Part shown: positions 7,034 through 16,094 of the stretch, one piece after another | Layout: each line of letters begins with the position of its first letter | How positions within the stretch are numbered: position 1 is the first letter of the stretch | Assembly (NCBI GenBank): GCA_965216695.1 | Contig: OZ244212.1 | Span: 2,914,001 to 2,978,000, forward strand | Reading direction: 5' to 3' | DNA: 64,000 nt | Origin: G965216695 sp965216695 | GTDB taxonomy: Bacteria; Pseudomonadota; Gammaproteobacteria; Pseudomonadales; Azotimanducaceae | Notes under the pieces: generated by a model | The model's input: the letters and a program-made list of their open reading frames with translations, nothing else | Databases searched by the model: none | Told to the model about the DNA's origin: nothing | Program-made: the position numbers and the translations under genes

Positions 7034-8719
7034 TCAATCCAGCGAATCGGTAACGGCGCCGTAACTGGCTGAGCTCACGAGGCGCGCGTATTTCGCCAGC
7101 ACACCGCGGGTCGCGTACGGGTCGGGGCGCTGCCAAGCGGCCCGGCGTTTTGCGAGCGTTGCGTCGTCCACGTTCACATTGATCTCGCGGGTTTCTGCAT
7201 CCACGGTAATCTTGTCGCCATCTTCGAGCAGCGCGATCGGGCCGCCGTCGAACGCTTCGGGTGTAATGTGGCCGATTACGAAACCGTGCGAGCCGCCGGA
7301 GAAACGGCCGTCTGTTATCAGAGCTACGTCCTGCGACATGCCGCGGCCGTTGATCGCGCTGGTGGGTGAGAGCATCTCGCGCATACCCGGTCCACCCCGC
7401 GGACCTTCGTAGCGCACAACCACCACGTCGCCCTTCTGCACGGTGCCGTCCATGATGGCGCCCATTGCGGCTTCTTCGCCATGGAAGCAGCGCGCGGTGC
7501 CGGTGAAGCGCAAGCCTTCGTGGCCGGTGATCTTCGCGACCGCCCCGTCAGGCGCGAGATTGCCGCGCAACACAACCAGGTGACTGTCTTTCTTGATCGG
7601 GTCCGTAAGCGGCCGGATGATCTTCTGGCCTTCCGGATACGGATGTACGTCGGCGAGATTGTCACGCAGAGTCGCGCCCGTTACCGTCATGCAGTCGCCG
7701 TGCAGTAATCCCTCGTCGAGCAGCATTTTCATCAACGGTTGTATGCCGCCGATCTCGATCAGCTCACTCATTGCGTATTGGCCTGCGGGCCGCATGTCTG
7801 CCAGTACGGGCACGCGCTCGCCGATACGCGTGAAATCGTCCAGCGCCAAAGGCAACTTGGCGGCATGCGCGATCGCAAGCAGATGCAATACGGCGTTGGT
7901 GGAACCCTCCAGCGCGATGGCAACGGTGATTGCGTTTTCGAACGCCTCGCGACATAGAATGTCGCTTGGTTTGATGCCGCGGTCGATCAGATTGAGTACC
8001 GCGGCACCGGCGTTGTAGCTGTCCTGGCGCTTGGCGTCGGACACCGCGTTCTGAGCCGAACTGTTGGCAAGGGACAATCCCAGAGCCTCGATTGCGCTGG
8101 CCATGGTGTTGGCCGTGTACATGCCGCCGCAGGACCCTGGTCCCGGGATCGCGGTGCGTTCCACTTCCAGCAATTCTTCGGCGTCGATTCTCCCGGCCGC
8201 ATGGGCACCTACGGCTTCGAATACCGAAATCACGTCGCGGCGTTGTTCGCCCGGCAGGATCGTGCCGCCGTACACGAACACCGCCGGCCGATCCATGCGG
8301 GCAATTGCCATTGCGCATGCCGGCATGTTTTTGTCGCACCCGCCTATCGCGACGAAGCCGTCGAATCCCTGGGCGCCGACCGTGGTTTCAATTGAATCGG
8401 CAATCACTTCGCGGCTTACCAGGGAATAGCGCATGCCCGGCGTGCCCATGGAGATGCCGTCGGATACGGTGATTGTGTTGAACAGCACGCTCTTGCCGCC
8501 GGCTTCGTCTGCCCCCATGGCCGCGGCTTCGGCCAGTGTGTCGATGTGCGTGTTGCATGGCGTCAGATTGCTCCACGTGCTGGCAATTCCGATCTGCGGC
8601 TTGGCGAAGTCGGCTTCCGTGAACCCCACCGCGTATAGCATTGCGCGGCTGGGCGCCTGTTCGACCCCGTCGACGATGATCGATGAATAGGGTCGTTTGT
8701 CTTTGAAGCGATCGCTCAT
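7034..8719 (-). CDS. ilvD: dihydroxy-acid dehydratase
   Basis: The 561-aa enzyme dehydrates 2,3-dihydroxyisovalerate and 2,3-dihydroxy-3-methylvalerate in valine, isoleucine and pantothenate synthesis. Three cysteines fit the iron-sulfur ligands: C55 (NLTPCN), C128 (GGCDKNMPAC) and C197 (GPGSCGGMYTANTM). Further family motifs are DGRFSGGSHG and GHITPEA. At 561 residues it is of the shorter bacterial type, compared with about 616 in E. coli. The ATG at 8719 lies 5 nt downstream of the argA stop codon, so the two are very likely one transcript. A second branched-chain enzyme, ilvE, lies at 22.5 kb. Confidence 0.97.
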   Translation of the reverse strand: MSDRFKDKRPYSSIIVDGVEQAPSRAMLYAVGFTEADFAKPQIGIASTWSNLTPCNTHIDTLAEAAAMGADEAGGKSVLFNTITVSDGISMGTPGMRYSLVSREVIADSIETTVGAQGFDGFVAIGGCDKNMPACAMAIARMDRPAVFVYGGTILPGEQRRDVISVFEAVGAHAAGRIDAEELLEVERTAIPGPGSCGGMYTANTMASAIEALGLSLANSSAQNAVSDAKRQDSYNAGAAVLNLIDRGIKPSDILCREAFENAITVAIALEGSTNAVLHLLAIAHAAKLPLALDDFTRIGERVPVLADMRPAGQYAMSELIEIGGIQPLMKMLLDEGLLHGDCMTVTGATLRDNLADVHPYPEGQKIIRPLTDPIKKDSHLVVLRGNLAPDGAVAKITGHEGLRFTGTARCFHGEEAAMGAIMDGTVQKGDVVVVRYEGPRGGPGMREMLSPTSAINGRGMSQDVALITDGRFSGGSHGFVIGHITPEAFDGGPIALLEDGDKITVDAETREINVNVDDATLAKRRAAWQRPDPYATRGVLAKYARLVSSASYGAVTDSLD

Positions 8720-8724
8720 CAGGT

Positions 8725-10038
8725 TTAACTCAACAGTTTCTGCATGATTTTTGAATTGCGTTGGAAGTTATACAGTTCCCGTCTGTCTGTTGGCAATTCG
8801 GCGATGTCGGCGGCACCGAAACCGCGCTCGGTAAACCAGTCCGCTGCCTGAGTCGTCAGCGCGAACAGAGTGCGGGCTCCCGCCTGCTGTGCCCTTGCCT
8901 CAGCAGACGCGAGCAGCACGTCGCCAACCCGGAATGACTCGGTATTGCGGTAGCCGTCGTGCACGGCGACGCAGGCGAGCTCGGCATAGCCGTCATGGGT
9001 AAACACCGCGCAGCAACCCACCACCACGCCATCCAGCTCGGCCACCAGGAAGTGTTCCAGCTCGCGCTCGATCCGGTCGCGATCGCGGCGCACCAGCGCG
9101 CCGCTTGCTTCGAGTGGGCGGATAATCTCTATGATTGCGGACACGTCCGCAGCGGTCGCGCCGCGTACTGCATCCGTGCGGGTTTCGCAGATCTGAGTGC
9201 CGTGTCCACCGGCCGTGAAGAGTTCCGCCAGCAGGGCACCGTCTTCTGTGTACGCCACCATCTGGCCCTTGGGCACGCCACGCTGCACGGCGTCCGCCAG
9301 CGCGGTCACCTGATTGGCGAAGGCCGCGTCCGTCACATGCTCAAGTGTCTGTGCCGCCTGCGTAGGGGTCACGGCGGACAGTCGGTCGCCGGTGGAATCC
9401 GGTAGAAAGGGCTGTTCCGTGAACGCGATCAGCTTGTCCGCGTTCAGCGCCACGGCCGCAGCGGTGGCGAGTTCGGTTGCTTCCAGGTTGTATGCCTGGC
9501 CGCTCGGTGAATAGCCGATCGGTGAGAGCAGGACGATTGCTCCGGTGTCCAGCAACCGCCGTATTCGCTCGGCGTGCACGCGGCGCGGCTTACCGGTGAG
9601 CTGATGGTCTACCCCGTCGAGTATCCCGAGCGGTCGGGCGGTCACCAGATTGCCCCCCGCTACGCTGATTTCGGTCTGATGCAGCGGTGTGTTGGGCAGC
9701 CCGGTGGAGAACAGCGCTTCCAGACGGCTGCGAACCTGGCCGGAGACCGCAAGAATTCGATCCATGTCCGCGTAGGTTGTGATGCGGCGGGTACCATGGA
9801 AGGCGCTGGTTGGCGCCATTGCCTCTGCTCGGTCGGCGTCGAGCTGAGCGCGGGTGCCGTGAACCAGCACCACGCGGGTCCCCAGTACGTTCAGCAGCGC
9901 CAGATCGTGCACGATGTGCGCCAGATTGGCATGCGCGACCGCGTCGCCGGGGAGGAGCACGACGAAAGTGCGGTCTCTATACGCTCGGATGTACGGGGTC
10001 GAATCCCGAAACCATCGTGCGTACTCTCGCGCGTCCAT
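8725..10038 (-). CDS. argA: N-acetylglutamate synthase
   Basis: The 437-aa protein combines an N-terminal amino-acid-kinase domain (VVLLPGDAVAH, LGTRVVLVHGTRAQLD, then AIVLLSPIGYSPSGQAYNLEA) with a C-terminal GNAT domain (about 290-437; ELACVAVHDGYRN and GARTLFALTTQAADWF). This is the classical ArgA layout. It acetylates glutamate with acetyl-CoA as the first step of arginine synthesis and is usually feedback-inhibited through the kinase-like domain. ATG 10038 is the start. The gene runs directly into ilvD. Upstream are 206 nt shared with the divergent GspE-like ATPase gene. Confidence 0.96.
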   Translation of the reverse strand: MDAREYARWFRDSTPYIRAYRDRTFVVLLPGDAVAHANLAHIVHDLALLNVLGTRVVLVHGTRAQLDADRAEAMAPTSAFHGTRRITTYADMDRILAVSGQVRSRLEALFSTGLPNTPLHQTEISVAGGNLVTARPLGILDGVDHQLTGKPRRVHAERIRRLLDTGAIVLLSPIGYSPSGQAYNLEATELATAAAVALNADKLIAFTEQPFLPDSTGDRLSAVTPTQAAQTLEHVTDAAFANQVTALADAVQRGVPKGQMVAYTEDGALLAELFTAGGHGTQICETRTDAVRGATAADVSAIIEIIRPLEASGALVRRDRDRIERELEHFLVAELDGVVVGCCAVFTHDGYAELACVAVHDGYRNTESFRVGDVLLASAEARAQQAGARTLFALTTQAADWFTERGFGAADIAELPTDRRELYNFQRNSKIMQKLLS

Positions 10039-10151
10039 GATGCGTTGCGTCCGGCAGAAAAAAGGGGGCGCATTCTACCGCCAACTGGGCGGGCATCCCA
10101 TCGCCCGAAAGTGGGCGACAACGACATTCTTGCAAGCTCACCGCGCGGGTT

Positions 10152-10167
10152 TGTGAAGCAGATCAAA
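10152..10167 (+). promoter_or_regulatory. possible CRP/Vfr-type operator
   Basis: TGTGA-N6-TCAAA lies about 80 nt upstream of the ATPase start and about 115 nt upstream of the divergent argA start. The left half matches the CRP consensus TGTGA exactly; the right half matches TCACA in 4 of 5 positions. Vfr, the Pseudomonas CRP homologue, regulates type IV pili, and this genome encodes the cAMP phosphodiesterase CpdA, so the site is biologically plausible. It is a single weak match. Confidence 0.3.
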
Positions 10168-10244
10168 GTTGCCTTCACCGCGCGTTGCAAAGGCCTCTGG
10201 CCATCCAGTTAACTGTGTGGGTTCGCTTGTATTCAGGGACTATC

Positions 10245-12077
10245 GTGGCTGCGTCTCCCGCCAACGGTGCTACCAAACGGTCGGCTGACGGTCCGGCACG
10301 TTTTCAGGATGTGCTCTCCGAGCGTCTGATCGACCTGCCGACGCTGCTCGAGGATCTCGTCAGCGAAGGTTTCGTGAAGCAACGCAACGCGGAAGACATT
10401 CTGATTGCGCCGCGCACGAAGAAGGAACTGGCCCAGCATCCGATGGAGATCGTTGCCGATCGGGAGCTGGAGAACCAGAACAATCCGGGTCACAAGCTTG
10501 ATCTGGAAACCATGACAGCCTGGCTTGCCAAGAAGTCGGGCCAGCCCTACCTGCGAATCGACCCCCTCAAGATCAATGTGAACGCGGTCACGGAAGTGAT
10601 GAGCTACGCGTTCGCCCAGCGCCACAACATTCTAGCGGTGGAGGTCAACGACGACGACGTGGTCATTGCGAGCGCGCAGCCGTATATGTACCAGTGGGAG
10701 TCGATGCTCACGCAAACGCTGCGCAACCGACGCATCAAGCGCGTGGTTACCAATCCCGGCGATCTCAGCCGGTACATGCTCGAGTTCTACACCATGGCGC
10801 GCTCCGTCTCCAAGGCGGAAGAAGCGGGACTGGAAGTCTCGGCCGTCGCCAATTTCGAGCAGATGCTGGAGCTCGGCGCGCTCAAGTCACCGGAAGCCAA
10901 CGACGCCCATGTGGTCAATATCGTCGACTGGCTGCTGCAGTACGCGTTCGAGCAACGGGCCAGTGACATTCACATCGAACCGCGCCGCGAAAAGGGCCTG
11001 GTACGGTTTCGGATCGACGGCGTGCTGCATCACGTCTATGAGTTGCCTGCGGCGGTGAACGCAGCGGTTACCAGCCGCTTGAAGATTCTGGGGCGCATGG
11101 ACGTAGCGGAGAAACGCAGGCCGCAGGATGGCCGCGTAAAGACGAAAAGTCCGGACGGCGACGAGATTGAACTGCGTCTGTCCACGCTGCCGACGGCCTT
11201 CGGCGAAAAGATGGTCATGCGGATCTTCGACCCCGAAGTGCTACTGCGCAGCTTCCAGGAACTGGGCCTGCAGGGTGACGACCTCAACCGCTGGCAGGAA
11301 ATGTCGGCTGCGCCGAACGGCATCGTGCTGGTCACCGGGCCGACGGGCTCGGGGAAAACCACTACGTTGTATTCCACGCTGAAGCAGCTTGCCACGTCGG
11401 AAGTGAACGTGTGCACGATCGAAGACCCGATCGAAATGGTCGAACCTGCATTCAATCAGATGCAGGTACAGTCCAACATCGATGTATCGTTCGCCACCGG
11501 CGTTCGCGCGCTTCTGCGTCAGGACCCGGACATCATCATGATTGGTGAGATTCGGGATCTGGAGACCGCGGAGATGGCGATCCAGGCCGCACTCACCGGC
11601 CACCTGGTAATCTCCACGCTGCACACCAACGACGCGCCTACTGCAATCACGCGGCTGCTGGACCTTGGCGCGCCGGCCTACATGATCAAAGCCACGGTAC
11701 TCGGCGTGATGGCACAACGGCTCGTGCGCACGCTTTGCCCGCATTGTAAGGCGGACGAACCCACGGACGAGGACGCCTGGCGAACGCTTACGCAACCTTT
11801 TCGTGTACGGATGCCACCCAAGATCTACTCACCCGTCGGCTGTCTCGAATGCCGCGATACGGGCTACCTGGGTCGGATGGGTCTGTATGAGCTCCTGCCG
11901 CTTAGCGACACGATCAAGCAGTCAGTCACGGCAGACGTCGACCTTGGTGCAATTCGTCGGGTCGCGTTCAAGGAAGGCATGCGAACCCTGCGGCTTGCCG
12001 GTGCACAGAAGGTCGGCGCGGGACACACGACCATCTCGGAGGTATTGCGGGTCGCGCCGCTGTCGTCTACGGAATAG
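10245..12077 (+). CDS. GspE/PilB-family secretion or pilus assembly ATPase
   Basis: The protein of about 610 aa is a type II secretion / type IV pilus extension-type ATPase. Seen in order are an N-terminal T2SSE_N-like region, QRASDIHIEPRREKG, the Walker A GPTGSGKTTT near residue 365, the Asp box IEDPIE, the Walker B QDPDIIMIGEIRD, the His box (GHLVISTLHTNDAP) and a CxxC pair-of-pairs (CPHC...CLEC) that binds zinc in GspE/PilB. GTG 10245, 5 nt after AGGGA, is preferred to the longer frame from 10185. No other pilus or secretion gene is adjacent, so pilus versus secretion cannot be decided. Confidence 0.88.
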   Translation: MAASPANGATKRSADGPARFQDVLSERLIDLPTLLEDLVSEGFVKQRNAEDILIAPRTKKELAQHPMEIVADRELENQNNPGHKLDLETMTAWLAKKSGQPYLRIDPLKINVNAVTEVMSYAFAQRHNILAVEVNDDDVVIASAQPYMYQWESMLTQTLRNRRIKRVVTNPGDLSRYMLEFYTMARSVSKAEEAGLEVSAVANFEQMLELGALKSPEANDAHVVNIVDWLLQYAFEQRASDIHIEPRREKGLVRFRIDGVLHHVYELPAAVNAAVTSRLKILGRMDVAEKRRPQDGRVKTKSPDGDEIELRLSTLPTAFGEKMVMRIFDPEVLLRSFQELGLQGDDLNRWQEMSAAPNGIVLVTGPTGSGKTTTLYSTLKQLATSEVNVCTIEDPIEMVEPAFNQMQVQSNIDVSFATGVRALLRQDPDIIMIGEIRDLETAEMAIQAALTGHLVISTLHTNDAPTAITRLLDLGAPAYMIKATVLGVMAQRLVRTLCPHCKADEPTDEDAWRTLTQPFRVRMPPKIYSPVGCLECRDTGYLGRMGLYELLPLSDTIKQSVTADVDLGAIRRVAFKEGMRTLRLAGAQKVGAGHTTISEVLRVAPLSSTE

Positions 12078-12168
12078 GCGTAGTGCGGCTTGATTGACGA
12101 CGAGCGCTTGGGCGTACTGTCACCAAGCGCTGGTATCGCATAAGATTCGTGCCTTCATCGCGCGGGGC

Positions 12169-14334
12169 GTGGTCATACCTGAGCTGCTAGACAGATTCCG
12201 ATTCGTCGAAAATGCTCGCCGATGGATTGCAGTTTGCTCCGTAAGCCTATTCCTTCTGGTATTGTTGCTGCAGAACCCGGTTACGCTCTTCGCTGGCAAC
12301 GTACACGAATTCGCGCTTAATCCGACAGACTATTTCCCCCGATTGTTCGCTGCATACATCGTTATCCTGGTCGTTGTCTGCGTTCCAATTTTCCTGTTTC
12401 GTGGAATTCTGCTGGCGATGGTTGCTGTCCCGGTGCTTTTTGCGGCGCTCTTGTTATGGACGTACAGCAACATCCTGGTGATTGATTTCGGGAAGCTCGA
12501 CGGCGGACAGTTTGAGTTCGGCGTGGTCGAGCAGTACCGATACTGGGAGCTTGGCGCGAGTGTCTTAGTGTTTGGTGGGCTGCTGTATCTTTACGTGAAA
12601 TACAGTTTGCCGCTCGCGTACTTCATGGTCGTTCTAAACGTTCTCGTAGGGAGCACGATAATCCTGCAGATGGTGACCAGTCATCAAAGCGGGCGTGAGT
12701 TCTCGGAAGCCGGTGCACGCTCGATCTACCGCCTTTCCGAAACGAAAAATCTGCTGATCGTGGTCATGGATCAGTTCCAGTCGGACATATTTGCAGACCT
12801 TGTGAACGAAGATCCGGACATACGACGGCAGTTGCAGGGATTCACGTTCTTTCCGGATACGCTCGGTGTTGCGCCTACAACGCGCCTGACGATGCCCAGC
12901 ATCCACGCGGGAGAGGTCTACGTAGCAGGTCCCAAGTTATCGGAGTTTTATCAAAAGCATGTAGTCGACGGATCGTTCCTGAACAAGCTGTCGGAGGCTG
13001 GACACGAGGTTTCACTAGTATCACCACCAAAGCTCGGATGTCCGAAAGGCGCGAGCTTCTGCAGGGGTGTGTGGCCGGCAATGTTCACCTACGAATACCT
13101 GCGCAACCGGGAAACGGAGAGGTTGCTGAATTATTCTCTGTTTAGAGCGGTCCCGCTCGCATTGAAACCCCACGTCTACAATGGTGGCAGTTGGCTCATA
13201 CCGGTTTCGACCTTGCAGGCTTCCCATTTCGTCGTAATAGGCAATCTCTTTCTCCAGCGCTTCTCGACATCCGCGCAGGTTAGCGGTCAGCGTCCTGCGA
13301 CAAAGTTCATTCATCTGATGAATACGCATCGCCCGTACGTGTTGAACGAAGCATGCGAGTATACGGGCGACAACCACGCACGTGACCGCCGAGCCGCAAT
13401 GCTTACCCAGGCTCGCTGTGCGCTCGCCGCATTTGGCGGCGTGCTTCGTCGGCTCAAAGATGTGGGCGCGTACGACCGCACAGCCATCGTTCTGGTCGCA
13501 GATACTGGGGTCGGTGCATTCAACATAGGTAGTAGCCACGGGCTGCCCGCGGGCGAGGTGGGCTACATTGGGTCGGGTCTGTTTGGCGCAGCAAACCCTG
13601 TGTTGGCGGTGAAACCAATGCGGGCAGACTCTCCGTTTGCCACCTCGCGCAAACGCGTTCAGCTAACCGATGTTGCGGCCACAGTGTGCGATATTGTGGG
13701 TGACTGCGACGGCTTTCCGGGTGAATCGGTATTCGAGCCGGGCGATGGGCAGTTGGATCGCGTCTACAATTTCTACTATCTGACGCAGGACTGGGACAAG
13801 AAAGGGTTCGTACCGGAACCCACCCCGTACCGGGTTGACGGCCCACTGTGGGAGCTGGGGTCGTGGCCGGAGTCGATCCAGCCGCGGTTGCGCCCCAATA
13901 ATACGATAGAGTTGACGCACGCTGGTCACAACGCCGTCTATCTTGGGGAGGGCTGGGGTCCGATTACCGCTTTAGGCACGAACACCTATGAAGAGGAGGC
14001 GGTGCTTTATGTGGTCCCCGAGCCTCAGGAAATGGACGATTCGTACGAGCTGGTGGTGATAGCGGAAGCCATGTTTCCGGAACAGAATGCTAAAGACGAG
14101 CTTCTGGACGTTTTGGTAAATGGTCAGAAGGTCGCCAGTTGGGCATTTCTGGAAACCCGCCAGGCGGAGGAAAAGCGCGCCACAATCAGCGCGGATATCC
14201 TGAGGATCGGGCGCGTTCTGGAAATTACCTTCAAGCTCAATTCACCCGATGCGTGGGTGGTGGAGCGCGGCGATGTGCGCCACATTCGCGTCCAGGGAAT
14301 ACGTCTACACAGCGTGCAGTTCAACCGAATCTAA
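12169..14334 (+). CDS. membrane-anchored sulfatase-fold protein (alkaline phosphatase superfamily)
   Basis: A protein of about 721 aa with five N-terminal membrane segments within roughly its first 170 residues. A sulfatase/phosphoethanolamine-transferase-type domain follows (LLIVVMDQFQSD, then APTTRLTMPSIHAG, where a Thr could be the nucleophile, and THRPY). The usual metal motif DHG reads ADTGVG, losing a conserved His. The last 140 residues look like a beta-sandwich (ELTHAGHNAVYLGEGWG; LDVLVNGQKVASW). It probably sits in the inner membrane facing the periplasm and may modify or bind an envelope glycan or lipid. TTG 12094 is an alternative start. It follows the ATPase gene and converges with the small YIDPGTGS gene. 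Confidence 0.75.
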   Translation: MVIPELLDRFRFVENARRWIAVCSVSLFLLVLLLQNPVTLFAGNVHEFALNPTDYFPRLFAAYIVILVVVCVPIFLFRGILLAMVAVPVLFAALLLWTYSNILVIDFGKLDGGQFEFGVVEQYRYWELGASVLVFGGLLYLYVKYSLPLAYFMVVLNVLVGSTIILQMVTSHQSGREFSEAGARSIYRLSETKNLLIVVMDQFQSDIFADLVNEDPDIRRQLQGFTFFPDTLGVAPTTRLTMPSIHAGEVYVAGPKLSEFYQKHVVDGSFLNKLSEAGHEVSLVSPPKLGCPKGASFCRGVWPAMFTYEYLRNRETERLLNYSLFRAVPLALKPHVYNGGSWLIPVSTLQASHFVVIGNLFLQRFSTSAQVSGQRPATKFIHLMNTHRPYVLNEACEYTGDNHARDRRAAMLTQARCALAAFGGVLRRLKDVGAYDRTAIVLVADTGVGAFNIGSSHGLPAGEVGYIGSGLFGAANPVLAVKPMRADSPFATSRKRVQLTDVAATVCDIVGDCDGFPGESVFEPGDGQLDRVYNFYYLTQDWDKKGFVPEPTPYRVDGPLWELGSWPESIQPRLRPNNTIELTHAGHNAVYLGEGWGPITALGTNTYEEEAVLYVVPEPQEMDDSYELVVIAEAMFPEQNAKDELLDVLVNGQKVASWAFLETRQAEEKRATISADILRIGRVLEITFKLNSPDAWVVERGDVRHIRVQGIRLHSVQFNRI

Positions 14335-14390
14335 ATGTATAAGGAGTTGACCGGGGCGTTTTTGCCGAATACGGCGTTACCCTTGGGGTT

Positions 14391-14621
14391 TCAACCTCCG
14401 GATTCGTCGCGTTTCCCGGCGGCTGCTTGCTCGTCTTGTGTGTCGGGCTTGCCGCCGAAGGCCGCCTTGATGCGGTGCCAGTACAGCTTGATAGTGACCC
14501 CTACGGCTGCGACCGCGGCAACTAGCCCCTGGATCAATGCGCTTCCGGTACCTGGATCTATGTACGCGAAAACCGGCGAGCTCGACAGTAAAAGTATGGA
14601 AACTGCGAAAAGTCTGATCAT
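14391..14621 (-). CDS. small membrane protein with YIDPGTGS motif
   Basis: The 76-aa protein has a signal-peptide-like or membrane N-terminus (MIRLFAVSILLLSSSPVFA), the motif YIDPGTGSALIQGL at 20-33, a second hydrophobic helix (VAAVAAVGVTIKLYW), then a polar tail. I recognise YIDPGTGS..IQG..KLYWHRIK as a recurring small protein in polysaccharide and envelope clusters, without a known function. The frame is open further upstream, but the real start is ATG 14621, just before the signal-like stretch. It is convergent with the sulfatase-fold gene and divergent from the methyltransferase (84 nt between), so it may share their regulation. Confidence 0.75.
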   Translation of the reverse strand: MIRLFAVSILLLSSSPVFAYIDPGTGSALIQGLVAAVAAVGVTIKLYWHRIKAAFGGKPDTQDEQAAAGKRDESGG

Positions 14622-14705
14622 GCGAAACGCGGCTACATCCCTGATGCCGCAAATGTTAGCCACCAGGCTCGCACAATACAACGCGACGATGGGAGAAGTA
14701 TCACA

Positions 14706-16094
14706 ATGATGGAAGAAAAGCTGGATGCGTCGTTCAGGGATCCCTCGGGATTCCTCTTCGTGCGCGATGGCGCACTCTTTCGGCAGATCAATCTGAGCTA
14801 CAAGGAAAACTACGAACGTCTGCAGCAGTCGGGACTGTACCAAGATCTCGTCTCGGCGGATCTTCTCGTCGCACACGAGGAGGTGGATACTCCGGGGCTG
14901 ACGCAGGACGCGTATCGAGTGATACAGCCCGAGCGAATTCCGTATGTTTCCTATCCGTACGAATGGAGTTTCTCGCAACTGAAGGACGCTGCGTTGCTGA
15001 CCCTGGATCTGATGGAGCGCGGAATCGATCACGGGATGATCCTGAAGGACGCGAGCGCGTTCAACGTGCAGTTCTTTGGTTCACGTCCAGTGTTCATCGA
15101 CTCGCTGTCTTTCGAGATCTACGAAGAAGGCGTGCCCTGGGTCGCGTACCGGCAGTTCTGTCAGCACTTTCTGGCGCCGTTGGCTTTAGGTGCGCATACG
15201 GATGTGCGATTGCAACATCTGCTGAAGGCGTACCTAGATGGCCTGCCTCTCGACCTGGCCAGCTTACTTTTGCCGTGGCGCACCAGGTTTCGATACTCGC
15301 TTCTTGCGCACATCCATCTTCACGCCAAGAGCCAGGCAAAGTACCAGGACGCCGCGAGCGATGGCCGCAAACCGAAAGCTCCGCACATGACAAAGCGGAT
15401 GCTTGAAGGATTGATCAGCAGCCTGCGCGGTGCCGTCGGTAAACTGGCACTGCCGAACATGAAAACCGAGTGGGGCGATTACTATTCGGACACCAACTAC
15501 AGCTCGGATGCGATGGCGGAGAAGGAGAAGGTCGTAGCAGAGTTGTTGGATCAGCACGCAGATCGGTCCCGCTACGTGCACGACATTGGCGCCAACACGG
15601 GTCGGTTCAGCCGGTTGGCGATGCACTTCGATTATGTGGTGGCCCACGATGTCGACCCACTCGCGGTGGAACGCCATTACCAGGCGGTGCGAAAAGCCGG
15701 TGTGTCGAACGTGTTACCGCTGCTGCTCGATATGACCAACCCCGCGCCGGGTCTGGGGTGGAGGCTCAGCGAAAGGATGTCGTTCCCCGAGCGAGTCTCC
15801 GGCGGTGTTGTCATGGCGCTTGCCGTCATACATCACCTGGCCATATCGAATAACGTGCCGCTGCGGGAGGTCTCGCGGGCGTTCGCGGATCTGGCGGCCG
15901 AACTGCTGATCGAATTCGTGCCCAAGACGGATTCGCAGGTCCAGCGATTGTTGTTCACCCGGGAGGACATCTTCCCGGAATACTCGGTGGACGGATTCGA
16001 GTCCGCGTTTGCGAACGACTTCGAGACGCTGCAGAAGGTGCCGATCGAGGGTAGCGAGCGGATTCTGTACTTCATGAGGCGTCGCTCTCGGTGA
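14706..16094 (+). CDS. class I SAM-dependent methyltransferase with extra N-terminal domain (NoeA-like)
   Basis: The 462-aa protein has an unusual N-terminal domain of about 230 residues (PSGFLFVRDGALFRQINLSYKENYERL; DHGMILKDASAFNVQF, which resembles the catalytic loop of a kinase fold). A Rossmann methyltransferase domain follows (YVHDIGANTGRFSRLA near 280-295, then AHDVDPLAVERHY and ALAVIHHLA). The layout fits the NoeA/nodulation-type methyltransferases often found in surface-polymer loci. GGAGAAG precedes the ATG pair at 14706/14709. Its stop overlaps the GTG start of the YidC-like gene (GTGA), indicating coupled translation. The acceptor is unknown. Confidence 0.8.
   Translation: MMEEKLDASFRDPSGFLFVRDGALFRQINLSYKENYERLQQSGLYQDLVSADLLVAHEEVDTPGLTQDAYRVIQPERIPYVSYPYEWSFSQLKDAALLTLDLMERGIDHGMILKDASAFNVQFFGSRPVFIDSLSFEIYEEGVPWVAYRQFCQHFLAPLALGAHTDVRLQHLLKAYLDGLPLDLASLLLPWRTRFRYSLLAHIHLHAKSQAKYQDAASDGRKPKAPHMTKRMLEGLISSLRGAVGKLALPNMKTEWGDYYSDTNYSSDAMAEKEKVVAELLDQHADRSRYVHDIGANTGRFSRLAMHFDYVVAHDVDPLAVERHYQAVRKAGVSNVLPLLLDMTNPAPGLGWRLSERMSFPERVSGGVVMALAVIHHLAISNNVPLREVSRAFADLAAELLIEFVPKTDSQVQRLLFTREDIFPEYSVDGFESAFANDFETLQKVPIEGSERILYFMRRRSR

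Noticed and set aside
14335..14390. A terminator hairpin between the sulfatase-fold gene and the small YIDPGTGS gene
   Set aside because: GCCG-AATA-CGGC gives only a 4-bp stem and is not followed by a run of T on either strand.
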